Assembly: GCF_041679265.1 (NCBI RefSeq)
Contig: NZ_JBGFSM010000006.1
Location: 1-64,000 of the forward strand
Direction of reading: 5' to 3'
Length of the DNA: 64,000 bases
From: Autumnicola sp041679265
GTDB lineage: Bacteria; Bacteroidota; Bacteroidia; Flavobacteriales; Flavobacteriaceae
Below are positions 36,539 through 43,301 of this stretch, one piece after another. Each line of letters starts with the position of its first letter. Position 1 is the first letter of the stretch. The notes beneath the pieces were generated by a model. It had not been told where the DNA came from. It saw only the letters and a program-made list of their open reading frames with translations, and ran no database searches. Made by a program: the position numbers and the translations under genes.

Positions 36539-37039
36539 ATGAAAAAGCAAGTAAACTCAGCACAAAGTAATGTCATATGGAAAGGAAAAAAATTAGCCGG
36601 TTCTCATACCGGAACCATTGATATTAAAGAAGGGTATTTTGAACTTGAGGATAACAAGCCGGTTGGAGGCGAATTTATAATAGACATGCCTTCTATTACC
36701 GTTACAGATCTTTCCGGAGACAGCAAAGCGCAGCTGGAAGGCCATCTAAAAAACGATGACTTTTTTGCCGTAGATACTTATCCAACCGCTAAACTGGTGA
36801 TTAATAATGTGGTTAAAAAGGAAAATGGCACTTACGGAGTTTTGGGTGACCTTACCATAAAAGAAAATACACATCCGGTAACTTTTGAGCAGGAGTGGAA
36901 AGAAGATACTGCTTCCGCAAAAGTGGTAATAGACAGGACCAAATATAATGTGCGTTATGGATCGGGAAGTTTTTTCTCTAATTTAGGAGATAATACCATC
37001 CACGATAATTTTGAACTCGATGTGGAAGTAAAATTCTAA
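36539..37039 (+). CDS. YceI-family protein without signal peptide
   Basis: A 166-residue protein with the YceI lipocalin-like barrel fold that binds isoprenoid lipids: VIWKGKKLAGSHTGTIDIKEG, GEFIIDMPSITVTDL, LEGHLKNDDFFAVDTYPTAKL, LTIKENTHPVTF, DRTKYNVRYGSGSFF. Unlike periplasmic E. coli YceI it starts directly with the barrel and no signal peptide, so it should be cytoplasmic. It is 79 bp after the nitroreductase and probably in the same unit; a link with quinone or polyprenoid stress would fit but is inference. Confidence 0.92.
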   Translation: MKKQVNSAQSNVIWKGKKLAGSHTGTIDIKEGYFELEDNKPVGGEFIIDMPSITVTDLSGDSKAQLEGHLKNDDFFAVDTYPTAKLVINNVVKKENGTYGVLGDLTIKENTHPVTFEQEWKEDTASAKVVIDRTKYNVRYGSGSFFSNLGDNTIHDNFELDVEVKF

Positions 37040-37054
37040 AAAACATTCTGTTAT

Positions 37055-37084
37055 GAGGCTGGTCAATGAAGTTTGGCCAGCCTC
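37055..37084 (+). terminator. Hairpin after the YceI gene
   Basis: GAGGCTGGTC (37055-37064) pairs with GGCCAGCCTC (37075-37084), with one G-T pair and a 10-nt loop. The tail CTTAACTT is only weakly U-rich, so termination may be partial. It separates the marR group from the trp promoter. Confidence 0.55.
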
Positions 37085-37117
37085 CTTAACTTACCTCAAA
37101 ACTAAAATAGAAAATTG

Positions 37118-37148
37118 TTTGTCATTTAAAATTTGATCTCTATATTTG
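37118..37148 (+). promoter_or_regulatory. trp operon promoter (Bacteroidota consensus)
   Basis: TTTG at 37118-37121 and TATATTTG at 37141-37148 are separated by 19 bp, an exact fit to the -33/-7 consensus TTTG-N19-TAnnTTTG. The expected start of transcription (~37152-37155) falls on or next to the trpL ATG at 37154. Confidence 0.75.
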
Positions 37149-37153
37149 AGGCA

Positions 37154-37210
37154 ATGAAAATTTTTACTGTACATACTTGGTGGTGGAACAACTTACGTCA
37201 AAAGTCGTGA
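37154..37210 (+). CDS. trpL: Tryptophan operon leader peptide
   Basis: An 18-codon ORF encoding MKIFTVHTWWWNNLRQKS, with three consecutive Trp codons (37178-37186). It begins directly after the trp promoter -7 element and is followed 30 bp later by an attenuator hairpin. Ribosome stalling at the Trp codons when charged tRNA-Trp is scarce should favour the antiterminator. The last codons AAG TCG TGA form the antiterminator arm. The ORF is too short for ordinary gene callers. The trpE start is 453 bp downstream because of an inserted GIY-YIG element. Confidence 0.92.
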   Translation: MKIFTVHTWWWNNLRQKS

Positions 37211-37257
37211 AGTAACATTGCTATAGTATAACTCCATACAAAGGCTTGTCTCACGAC
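37204..37257 (+). promoter_or_regulatory. trp antiterminator pairing
   Basis: GTCGTGA (37204-37210), the last seven bases of trpL including its stop codon, is complementary to TCACGAC (37251-37257). That target spans the loop and the base of the 3' arm of the terminator hairpin, so the two structures exclude each other. A ribosome reaching the trpL stop would hide GTCGTGA and allow termination; one stalled at the Trp codons, 18 nt upstream, would leave it free. Confidence 0.75.
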
Positions 37258-37270
37258 AAGCCTTTTTTAT
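37240..37270 (+). terminator. trp attenuator terminator
   Basis: AAAGGCTTGTC (37240-37250) and GACAAGCCTTT (37255-37265) form an 11-bp perfect stem with the loop TCAC, followed by TTTAT. It is a textbook intrinsic terminator placed 30 bp after the trpL stop. Confidence 0.92.
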
Positions 37271-37285
37271 TTGTATAATATGGTC

Positions 37286-37305
37286 ATTTCCGCGAAGGCG
37301 GAAAT
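37286..37305 (+). repeat. REP-like palindrome next to the GIY-YIG gene
   Basis: ATTTCCGC-GAAG-GCGGAAAT is an 8-bp perfect inverted repeat with a 4-nt loop, 28 bp before the GIY-YIG start. From experience, palindromes of this TCATTyCCGCGAAGGCGGrAATC type are dispersed in many Flavobacteriia genomes and often sit near small GIY-YIG genes; it occurs once in this window. Confidence 0.65.
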
Positions 37306-37332
37306 CTAAAAAAACGAGAACTTCAAATTTCA

Positions 37333-37631
37333 ATGAGAATGAACAATTTCCAATATTATGTTTATATCATAACAAACAGAAAACTTGGTGTATTATATAT
37401 TGGAATGACCGGAAGTATAGAACAGCGGTTGTACCAGCATAGAAATAAAAGCAGTAAAAGTTTCAGCAGTCGTTATAACCTGAACAAATTAGTGTATTAT
37501 GAACTATTTGAATATCCTTTACGGCCATAAAACGGGAAAAACAACTAAAAAAATGGAACAGAAACTGGAAAATAAATTTAATTAACGACTTTAACCCTGA
37601 TTGGGAAGACTTAACACAAAGATTTGTATAA
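37333..37631 (+). pseudogene. GIY-YIG endonuclease-like gene, frameshifted
   Basis: The first 65 codons encode the GIY-YIG core: YYVYIITN, VLYIGMTG, and the catalytic-type Arg32 in IEQRLYQHR, then SSRYNLNKLVYYELFEYPL. The frame stops at 37528-37530. The other frame continues with the expected family C-terminus AIKREKQLKKWNRNWKINLI and DFNPDWEDLT, ending at 37631. One missing base in the run now reading TTACGGCC (about 37520) explains the break, so it is a recently decayed ~100-residue homolog of the YhbQ-like group. It lies between the trp attenuator and trpE, an odd place, and carries a palindromic repeat in front. Confidence 0.85.
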
Positions 37632-37663
37632 GAGTTTCTGAAGCGTAAATACCAAAAATAACC

Positions 37664-39058
37664 ATGTACCAATTAAAAACAACACATAAAAAACTGCTTG
37701 CCGATACTATCACCCCGGTAAGTGTCTATCTTAAGGTGCGCGATAAGTATCCAAACAGTTTGCTCCTGGAGAGTAGCGACTATCACGCCAGCGATAACAG
37801 CTTCTCTTATATTTGCTGCAATCCCATGGCTTCCATAAAGATCAAAAATGAGCAAATTGAAGAAAGTTTACCAGACGGCACTACAAAAACTACCAATATT
37901 GAAGACAGTATAAATGTGGTGGAGAAAATTCAGGAATTTTCAAAACAATTTAAAGCCGAAAATTCAGACTTCAAATTCATCAATAACGGACTTTTTGGCT
38001 ACATCGCTTACGACGGAGTACGATATTTTGAAGATCTTGAGATCACCAAAAAGAAAGGCGACCTGGACCTGCCGGATATGTATTATGCGGTTTATCAAAA
38101 TATAATTGCGATAAATCATTTTAACAACGAGGCTTATATTTTTGACCATTCTTACAAAACAGAAAGCAAATTAGCTGAAATTGAGCAACTACTAAAAGTT
38201 CGCAACTTCGCCACCTATAATTTCACCCGACAGGAAGAACCCTTTTCCAATCTTACCGACGAGGAGTTTATTGAAAATGTGAAACTGGGGAAAAAACATT
38301 GCTACCGCGGGGATGTGTTTCAAATTGTACTTTCCAGAAGGTTCTCCCAAAAATTTAAAGGAGATGAATTTAACGTGTACCGAGCCCTGCGCAGCATAAA
38401 TCCGTCGCCCTATTTGTTTTATTTTGATTACGGCGATTTTAAAATCTTTGGCAGTTCTCCCGAAGCGCAACTCGTGGTAAAAGACGGGCAGGCCGAAATC
38501 CATCCTATTGCCGGCACCTTTAAACGCACCGGAAACGACGAGCAGGACGCAGAGCTTGCCAAAAAACTGGCCGCCGATGAGAAAGAAAATGCAGAGCACG
38601 TGATGCTGGTAGACCTTGCCCGCAATGATCTTAGCCGCCACGGCAGCAATGTTAAGGTAGAAAATTACAGGCAAATCCAGTTTTTTTCGCACGTGATCCA
38701 TCTGGTGAGTAAAGTAACCGGCACCAAAGATCCCGGCACGCCAACAATGCAGGTGGTGGCCGATACCTTTCCCGCCGGCACCTTAAGCGGAGCGCCCAAG
38801 CACAGCGCCATGAAGCTTATCGAAAAATATGAAAATGTGAACCGCGATGCCTACGGCGGCGCCATTGGTTTTATGGATTTTGAGGGCAATTTTAACCACG
38901 CCATCATCATTCGCTCCTTTGTGAGCAAAAATCACCATTTGCATTACCAGGCCGGCGCCGGAGTGGTTTCAGAATCAAAAGAAGAGAACGAATTACAGGA
39001 AGTTTACAATAAACTTGGGGCATTAACAAAGGCACTGGAAATAGCAGAAGATGTATAA
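37664..39058 (+). CDS. trpE: Anthranilate synthase component I
   Basis: A 464-residue chorismate-binding enzyme. The N-terminal part carries the Trp feedback site (LLESSDYHASDNSFSY, with the LLES motif). The catalytic domain shows GDVFQIVLSRRFSQ, NPSPYLFYFDYGDF, GSSPEAQLVV, HPIAGTFKRTGN, LVDLARNDLSRHG, DTFPAGTLSGAPK and QAGAGVVSESKEENE. It converts chorismate and ammonia (from TrpG) to anthranilate. It is the first structural gene of the operon, though 400 bp behind the attenuator. The second half of the gene is GC-richer than the flanking DNA. Confidence 0.97.
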   Translation: MYQLKTTHKKLLADTITPVSVYLKVRDKYPNSLLLESSDYHASDNSFSYICCNPMASIKIKNEQIEESLPDGTTKTTNIEDSINVVEKIQEFSKQFKAENSDFKFINNGLFGYIAYDGVRYFEDLEITKKKGDLDLPDMYYAVYQNIIAINHFNNEAYIFDHSYKTESKLAEIEQLLKVRNFATYNFTRQEEPFSNLTDEEFIENVKLGKKHCYRGDVFQIVLSRRFSQKFKGDEFNVYRALRSINPSPYLFYFDYGDFKIFGSSPEAQLVVKDGQAEIHPIAGTFKRTGNDEQDAELAKKLAADEKENAEHVMLVDLARNDLSRHGSNVKVENYRQIQFFSHVIHLVSKVTGTKDPGTPTMQVVADTFPAGTLSGAPKHSAMKLIEKYENVNRDAYGGAIGFMDFEGNFNHAIIIRSFVSKNHHLHYQAGAGVVSESKEENELQEVYNKLGALTKALEIAEDV

Positions 39059-39060
39059 TT

Positions 39061-39102
39061 TGGGCGTTGCCCTGCGGGCCGGGCTTTCGGTAGTCGCTTT
39101 TT
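39061..39102. repeat. GC-rich dispersed-repeat remnant between trpE and trpG
   Basis: The stretch TGGGCGTTGCCCTGCGGGCC followed by GGGCTTTCGG is sharply GC-richer than its surroundings and has the look of the GGGCGTTnCCCTGCGGGnCGGGCTTT repeat I associate with Flavobacteriia genomes. It lies directly after the trpE stop. Recognition is from memory. Confidence 0.45.
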
Positions 39103-39167
39103 AAAATTTGCCAATTTTAAAAGAGCTCCAACACTACCTCAATCCCTAACGCAAAAAGAGAGAAATC

Positions 39168-39857
39168 ATGAGTGAAAATTCAACTATAGAAAGAAATCCC
39201 AACCCCTCATTAGAAGGAGGATCGGGAAGTGCGGTTAAAAAAATATTGGTTATAGACAATTACGATTCCTTTGTTTACAACCTGGTTCATTATCTTGAAG
39301 ACCTCAATTGCGAGGTAACAGTCAGAAGAAATGACCAGCTGCAATTGGAAGATGTAGAGAAATTTGATAAAATCCTGTTATCGCCCGGCCCCGGAATCCC
39401 TTCCGAAGCCGGACTTTTAAAGCCAATTATCGAGAAATACGGGGCAACAAAAAGTATCTTTGGAGTATGCCTTGGCCAGCAGGCCATTGGCGAAGTATTT
39501 GGCGGAAAACTGGGAAATCTGAAATCGGTTTACCACGGCGTGGCCACCAATATTAAGCTCTGTGTAAAAGATGAGCCCATTTTTAAAGATCTGCCAGACA
39601 ATCTTAAAGTGGGCCGTTACCATTCCTGGGTGGTTCTTAAAGAACTACCAGATGCTTTGGAAGCCACTTCTTATGACGAAGACGGGCAGATCATGTCCCT
39701 TCGTCATCGGGAATTTGATGTACGCGGAGTCCAGTTTCACCCGGAATCGGTGCTCACACCAGAAGGTAAAAAGATGATCGAAAACTGGGTAAACAGCCCC
39801 TACCCAACCCGCTCAAAAGAGCAGGAAGAAAATGCGAGTACAAACACTGAAGTTTAA
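39168..39857 (+). CDS. trpG: Anthranilate synthase component II (glutamine amidotransferase)
   Basis: A 229-residue class-I amidotransferase giving ammonia to TrpE. The triad is Cys101 (FGVCLGQQAIGE), His191 and Glu193 (GVQFHPESV); SPGPGIPSEAG and VGRYHSW are also typical. It has an additional ~24 residues before the usual start KKILVIDNYDSF (MSENSTIERNPNPSLEGG), and no ATG, GTG or TTG lies at the conventional start, so the extension is probably translated. There is a charged C-terminal tail (EQEENASTNTEV). Confidence 0.96.
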   Translation: MSENSTIERNPNPSLEGGSGSAVKKILVIDNYDSFVYNLVHYLEDLNCEVTVRRNDQLQLEDVEKFDKILLSPGPGIPSEAGLLKPIIEKYGATKSIFGVCLGQQAIGEVFGGKLGNLKSVYHGVATNIKLCVKDEPIFKDLPDNLKVGRYHSWVVLKELPDALEATSYDEDGQIMSLRHREFDVRGVQFHPESVLTPEGKKMIENWVNSPYPTRSKEQEENASTNTEV

Positions 39858-39905
39858 CTAAAATACCTCAACAACTCTGCAGATTTTCTGAAGACGAGGG
39901 AAAAT

Positions 39906-40898
39906 ATGAAAGAACTATTAAACAGGTTAATAAACCACGAAACCATCACCAGGGAAGAGGCTAAGCAGGTATTGTTTAACATTTCTGATGGCGAATATAA
40001 CAGCAACCAGATAGCCGCTTTTCTAACTGTTTACATGATGCGCAGCATTACCATTGAAGAGCTGGAAGGTTTCAGGGATGCGCTGCTGGAACTCTGTATT
40101 GCTATAGATTTAAGCGATTACAATCCTATTGATCTTTGCGGCACCGGCGGCGATGGTAAAAACACTTTTAATATCTCCACCACTGCTTCATTTATAACTG
40201 CCGGCGCAGGGGTTAATGTGGCAAAGCATGGGAACTATGGAGTATCTTCGGTTAGCGGAAGCTCAAATGTAATGGAACACCTGGGAATAAAATTCAGCAA
40301 TAACCCGGATTTTCTGGAAAAATGTATAGACCAGGCGGGAATTTGTATTTTACATGCCCCTCTCTTCCATCCGGCTATGAAAAACGTGGCCCCGGTAAGA
40401 AAATCTTTAGCAGTTAAGACCTTTTTCAATATGCTGGGGCCAATGGTAAATCCCGCTTTTCCTCAAAACCAGTTAGTGGGCGTTTTTGACCTGGAACTGG
40501 CACGAATGTACGGTTATCTTTATCAAAATACCGATAAGAATTTTACCATTTTACACGCCCTGGATGGTTATGACGAAATTTCCCTGACCGGAAAAACCAA
40601 AACCATTTCCAATGATTCTGAAGCGATGATTGGCCCGGAAGATTTTGGAGTTAAAAAACTTGATCCTTCCGAAATTGCCGGGGGTGGTTCTATAGAAACT
40701 TCCGCAGAAATTTTTACAAATATTCTAAGTGGTAAAGGCACCGTAGCACAAAATAATGTGGTTTGTGCCAATGCAGGCATGGCCATTGCAACTGCACAAA
40801 AGGTCTCCCTAAAAGAAGGTTTTGAAAAAGCGCAGGAATCCTTAAAATCCGGTAACGGTTTAAAGGCACTAAAAAAGTTGCAGGAGTTGAGTAAATAA
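39906..40898 (+). CDS. trpD: Anthranilate phosphoribosyltransferase
   Basis: A 330-residue enzyme joining PRPP and anthranilate. The N-terminal helical domain is normal (LLNRLINHETITREEAKQVL in part), the PRPP-binding loop is GTGGDGKNTFNIST (79-92), with KHGNYGVSSVSGSSNVMEHLG and KNVAPVRKSLAVKTFFNMLGP as further active-site segments. It is 48 bp after trpG and is a monofunctional enzyme of normal length. Confidence 0.97.
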   Translation: MKELLNRLINHETITREEAKQVLFNISDGEYNSNQIAAFLTVYMMRSITIEELEGFRDALLELCIAIDLSDYNPIDLCGTGGDGKNTFNISTTASFITAGAGVNVAKHGNYGVSSVSGSSNVMEHLGIKFSNNPDFLEKCIDQAGICILHAPLFHPAMKNVAPVRKSLAVKTFFNMLGPMVNPAFPQNQLVGVFDLELARMYGYLYQNTDKNFTILHALDGYDEISLTGKTKTISNDSEAMIGPEDFGVKKLDPSEIAGGGSIETSAEIFTNILSGKGTVAQNNVVCANAGMAIATAQKVSLKEGFEKAQESLKSGNGLKALKKLQELSK

Positions 40899-40945
40899 CC
40901 ACCTGCCCTAGGCTGTTAGGTGGAGCCTGCCTGGCCGAAAGACAG

Positions 40946-41019
40946 ACGCAGTCGAGAACGGGTAAAATTGTGAATGGGCAAAGTCCAGAACAGTTGTCAG
41001 TTCGAGCGCAGTCGAGAAC
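40946..41019. repeat. Paired copies of CGCAGTCGAGAAC between trpD and trpC
   Basis: CGCAGTCGAGAAC occurs at 40947-40959 and 41007-41019, 60 bp apart; the second is inside GTTCGAGCGCAGTCGAGAAC, an imperfect palindrome (GTTCGA...TCGAGAAC). These look like remnants of dispersed intergenic repeats. The trpD-trpC gap (156 bp) is the longest between the structural genes, apart from the one with the toxin pair. Confidence 0.6.
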
Positions 41020-41054
41020 AAGTGCTGCCATTGCAGAATTATTAAAAAAGAACA

Positions 41055-41837
41055 ATGAACATTTTAGATAAAATAATAGCAGATAAGCTTAAAGAAGTTA
41101 TCCTCAAGAAATCAATAATCCCGGCAGCTCAGCTGGAGAAATCGGTACTTCTTGACAGAAAAACCGCTTCTCTTACTAAAGCTTTAACCAAAAGCAAAAC
41201 CGGGATTATCGCTGAACATAAAAGAAGGTCGCCATCCAAAGCGGTAATAAACCAAAACCTGAATGTGGAAGATGTGGCTAAAGGTTATGAGGATGCAGGA
41301 GTTTCGGGAATGTCTGTACTTACTGATGGAAAATATTTCGGCGGCTCTCTGGAGGACCTGCTTTTTGCCAGGGCCAGTGTGAGAATGCCCATTTTGAGGA
41401 AAGAATTTATCATTGATGAATACCAGCTCCTGGAAGCCAAAGCCTATGGTGCAGATGTAATCTTGCTGATTGCCGCCGTTTTGGAAAGGGAACAAATAAA
41501 ACAACTTTCAGAATTTGCCAAAAGCCTGAAACTGGATGTACTGCTGGAAGTGCACAATGAAGAAGAACTTCAGAAATCCATTATGCCCAGCCTGGATATG
41601 CTTGGCGTCAATAACAGGAATTTAAAGACTTTTGAAGTGAGTACAGACATCAGCAAATCCCTTTCAGAAAAGATTCCGGCAGATTTTGTAAAGGTTTCTG
41701 AAAGCGGAATAAGTTCCGTAGAAGCCATTAAAGATTTAAAAGAATATGGCTATAAAGGCTTCCTGATTGGGGAGAACTTTATGAAAACCGATGATCCCGG
41801 AAAAAGTGCGGCAGAGTTTATAAAACATTTATCCTAA
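41055..41837 (+). CDS. trpC: Indole-3-glycerol-phosphate synthase
   Basis: A 260-residue TIM barrel that closes the indole ring of CdRP. It has IIAEHKRRSPSKA with the catalytic Lys pair, VSGMSVLTDGKYFGGSLEDL, PILRKEFIIDEYQ (second catalytic Lys), ADVILLIAAVL, LGVNNRNLKTFEV and VSESGISS. It is a stand-alone TrpC rather than a TrpC-TrpF fusion; TrpF lies downstream beyond the toxin-antitoxin pair. Confidence 0.97.
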   Translation: MNILDKIIADKLKEVILKKSIIPAAQLEKSVLLDRKTASLTKALTKSKTGIIAEHKRRSPSKAVINQNLNVEDVAKGYEDAGVSGMSVLTDGKYFGGSLEDLLFARASVRMPILRKEFIIDEYQLLEAKAYGADVILLIAAVLEREQIKQLSEFAKSLKLDVLLEVHNEEELQKSIMPSLDMLGVNNRNLKTFEVSTDISKSLSEKIPADFVKVSESGISSVEAIKDLKEYGYKGFLIGENFMKTDDPGKSAAEFIKHLS

Positions 41838-41885
41838 TAGTTTTTCACGTGCAGAACAGTTATATTTATACGTAAATCATCAAGT

Positions 41886-42131
41886 ATGGATACAAAGCTC
41901 ACCTTAAGCCTTAATAAAGCAGTAATTGAAAAAGCTAAAGATTATGCCAGGTCTAATAACACCAGCCTTTCAAAGATGGTTGAATTTTACCTGGCTGCCA
42001 TTGTAGAAAAAGATGAAAAAGATTTAAATATTACTCCCCTTGTGGAAAGCCTTTCCGGAGTTATAAATATTGAAGAAGATTTTGACTATAAAAAGGAGTA
42101 TGGAGAATATATAATAAATAAGTATAAATGA
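41886..42131 (+). CDS. DUF6364-type ribbon-helix-helix antitoxin
   Basis: An 81-residue protein starting MDTKLTLSLNKAVIEKAKDYA, the beta strand and first helix of a ribbon-helix-helix fold, then NNTSLSKMVEFYLAAI (second helix). The C-terminal half is acidic and probably binds the toxin (INIEEDFDYKKEYGEYI). Its TGA overlaps the ATG of the PIN gene (ATGA), as usual for toxin-antitoxin pairs. TATATTTA at 41861-41868 is close to a -7 element, so the pair could have its own promoter. It splits trpC from trpF. Confidence 0.8.
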   Translation: MDTKLTLSLNKAVIEKAKDYARSNNTSLSKMVEFYLAAIVEKDEKDLNITPLVESLSGVINIEEDFDYKKEYGEYIINKYK

Positions 42132-42541
42132 AGAGACTCTTTATAGACACCAACATCATCTTAGATTTACTGGCAAAGAGGAATCCATTTTACCCGGCAG
42201 CTGCCCGAATGTTTTCCATGGCTGACAAAGGCGAATTAAAACTGGCTATTTCCTCTCTCAGCTTTGCAAATACTCATTATATATTATCAGGTTTAAAATC
42301 TAGAAATGAGGCCAGGCTCATTCTGCGCAGGTTCAAAGTGCTGGTCGAGGTGTTACCGCTGAATGATAAAATTATAGAACTAGCTCTTAATGATGAGGAT
42401 TTTCCGGATTTTGAAGATGCAATGCAATATTATACTGCTTTGGAATTTCAGCACCAGATAATAATTAGCAGAAACCTGAAAGACTTCAAAAATTCAAAAA
42501 TTCCTGTGTTAAGTGCAAAAGAATTTTTGGCTAAAGCTTAG
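42128..42541 (+). CDS. PIN-domain ribonuclease toxin (VapC-like)
   Basis: A 137-residue PIN-domain protein. Acidic metal ligands are visible: Asp7 (LFIDTNIILDLL), Glu61-region (SRNEARLIL), Asp97 (DFEDAMQYYTAL) and the Asn116/Asp119 segment ISRNLKDF. Such proteins are RNases, often cleaving tRNA or rRNA, held by the partner antitoxin. All expected ligand positions are present, so it looks intact. It is translationally coupled to the DUF6364-like gene and ends 29 bp before trpF. Confidence 0.85.
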   Translation: MKRLFIDTNIILDLLAKRNPFYPAAARMFSMADKGELKLAISSLSFANTHYILSGLKSRNEARLILRRFKVLVEVLPLNDKIIELALNDEDFPDFEDAMQYYTALEFQHQIIISRNLKDFKNSKIPVLSAKEFLAKA

Positions 42542-42570
42542 TTGACATTTGAAAAGAAAATATCAGAATT

Positions 42571-43242
42571 ATGAAATCTTCTGAACGGCATACTTTAAAA
42601 CTTAAAATCTGCGGAATGAAAAACCCGGAAAACATCAGGGAGATCGCTCAGCTTCAGCCGGATTATATGGGACTGATATTTTATGAAAAATCACCCCGGT
42701 TTGTGGAAAGCCAAATTTCTGAAATACCTTCCGCAATAAAAAAAACAGGAGTTTTTGTAAATGCTTCCGTAGATGTCATCCTTGAAAAAGTCAGGGATTA
42801 TCACCTCCAGGCGGTGCAGCTGCATGGCGATGAATCAGCAGATTTTTGCCAACAGGTAAAAGAAGCCATTGCGGATACCAAGCTGGAAATCATCAAAGTA
42901 TTTTCAGTAAAAAATGAATTTAATTTTGCAGTTTTAAACGATTTTGAACCTTTTGTAGATTATTTCTTGTTCGACACAAAAGGCAAAAATAAGGGAGGTA
43001 ACGGGATCACCTTTAATTGGGAAGTTTTAAAAAATTATCCTTCTTCCGTTCCGTTTTTCCTTAGCGGCGGGATAGGAATAGAAGAAGTTGAAGAAATAAA
43101 AAAACTGCAAAAATGGTTTCATCAAAATGGCCAGGAGGGTTTACTTTACGCTGTAGATGTAAACAGCAGGTTTGAAGACGCACCCGGATTGAAAAATGCA
43201 GAAAAGCTTCAAGTATTTAAAGAATCCCTGGCGAAAAAATAA
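42571..43242 (+). CDS. trpF: Phosphoribosylanthranilate isomerase
   Basis: A 223-residue TIM barrel that performs the Amadori rearrangement of PRA to CdRP. It has LKICGMKNPENI with the catalytic Cys, MGLIFYEKSPRFV, GVFVNASVDVIL, VQLHGDES, LFDTKGKNKGGNGITFNW with the catalytic Asp, and FLSGGIGIEEV. Near the end VDVNSRFEDAPGLKN contains the substrate-phosphate segment. Slightly longer than the ~205-residue norm because of a Lys-rich loop in the last third. Confidence 0.96.
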   Translation: MKSSERHTLKLKICGMKNPENIREIAQLQPDYMGLIFYEKSPRFVESQISEIPSAIKKTGVFVNASVDVILEKVRDYHLQAVQLHGDESADFCQQVKEAIADTKLEIIKVFSVKNEFNFAVLNDFEPFVDYFLFDTKGKNKGGNGITFNWEVLKNYPSSVPFFLSGGIGIEEVEEIKKLQKWFHQNGQEGLLYAVDVNSRFEDAPGLKNAEKLQVFKESLAKK

Positions 43243-43256
43243 TTACTCAAATAAAA

Positions 43257-43283
43257 CCTACAAGGTCTTGAAGACCTTGCAGG
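43257..43283. repeat. Palindromic repeat between trpF and trpB
   Basis: Arms CCTACAAGGTCTT (43257-43269) and AAGACCTTGCAGG (43271-43283) flank a single G, with one mismatch. The pattern CCTnnnAGGTnTT-G-AAnACCTnnnAGG is shared with the element between trpB and trpA, so both belong to one repeat family. No U-run follows. Confidence 0.75.
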
Positions 43284-43301
43284 ATAGACAAAAAGAACAA
43301 T

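Noticed and set aside
38192..38701. 169-residue antisense ORF in trpE
   Set aside because: Produced by the GC-richer codon use of trpE; no domain or promoter.
40947..41019. Direct repeats as attachment sites of a mobile element
   Set aside because: Only 60 bp apart with no integrase or cargo between; better read as repeat remnants.
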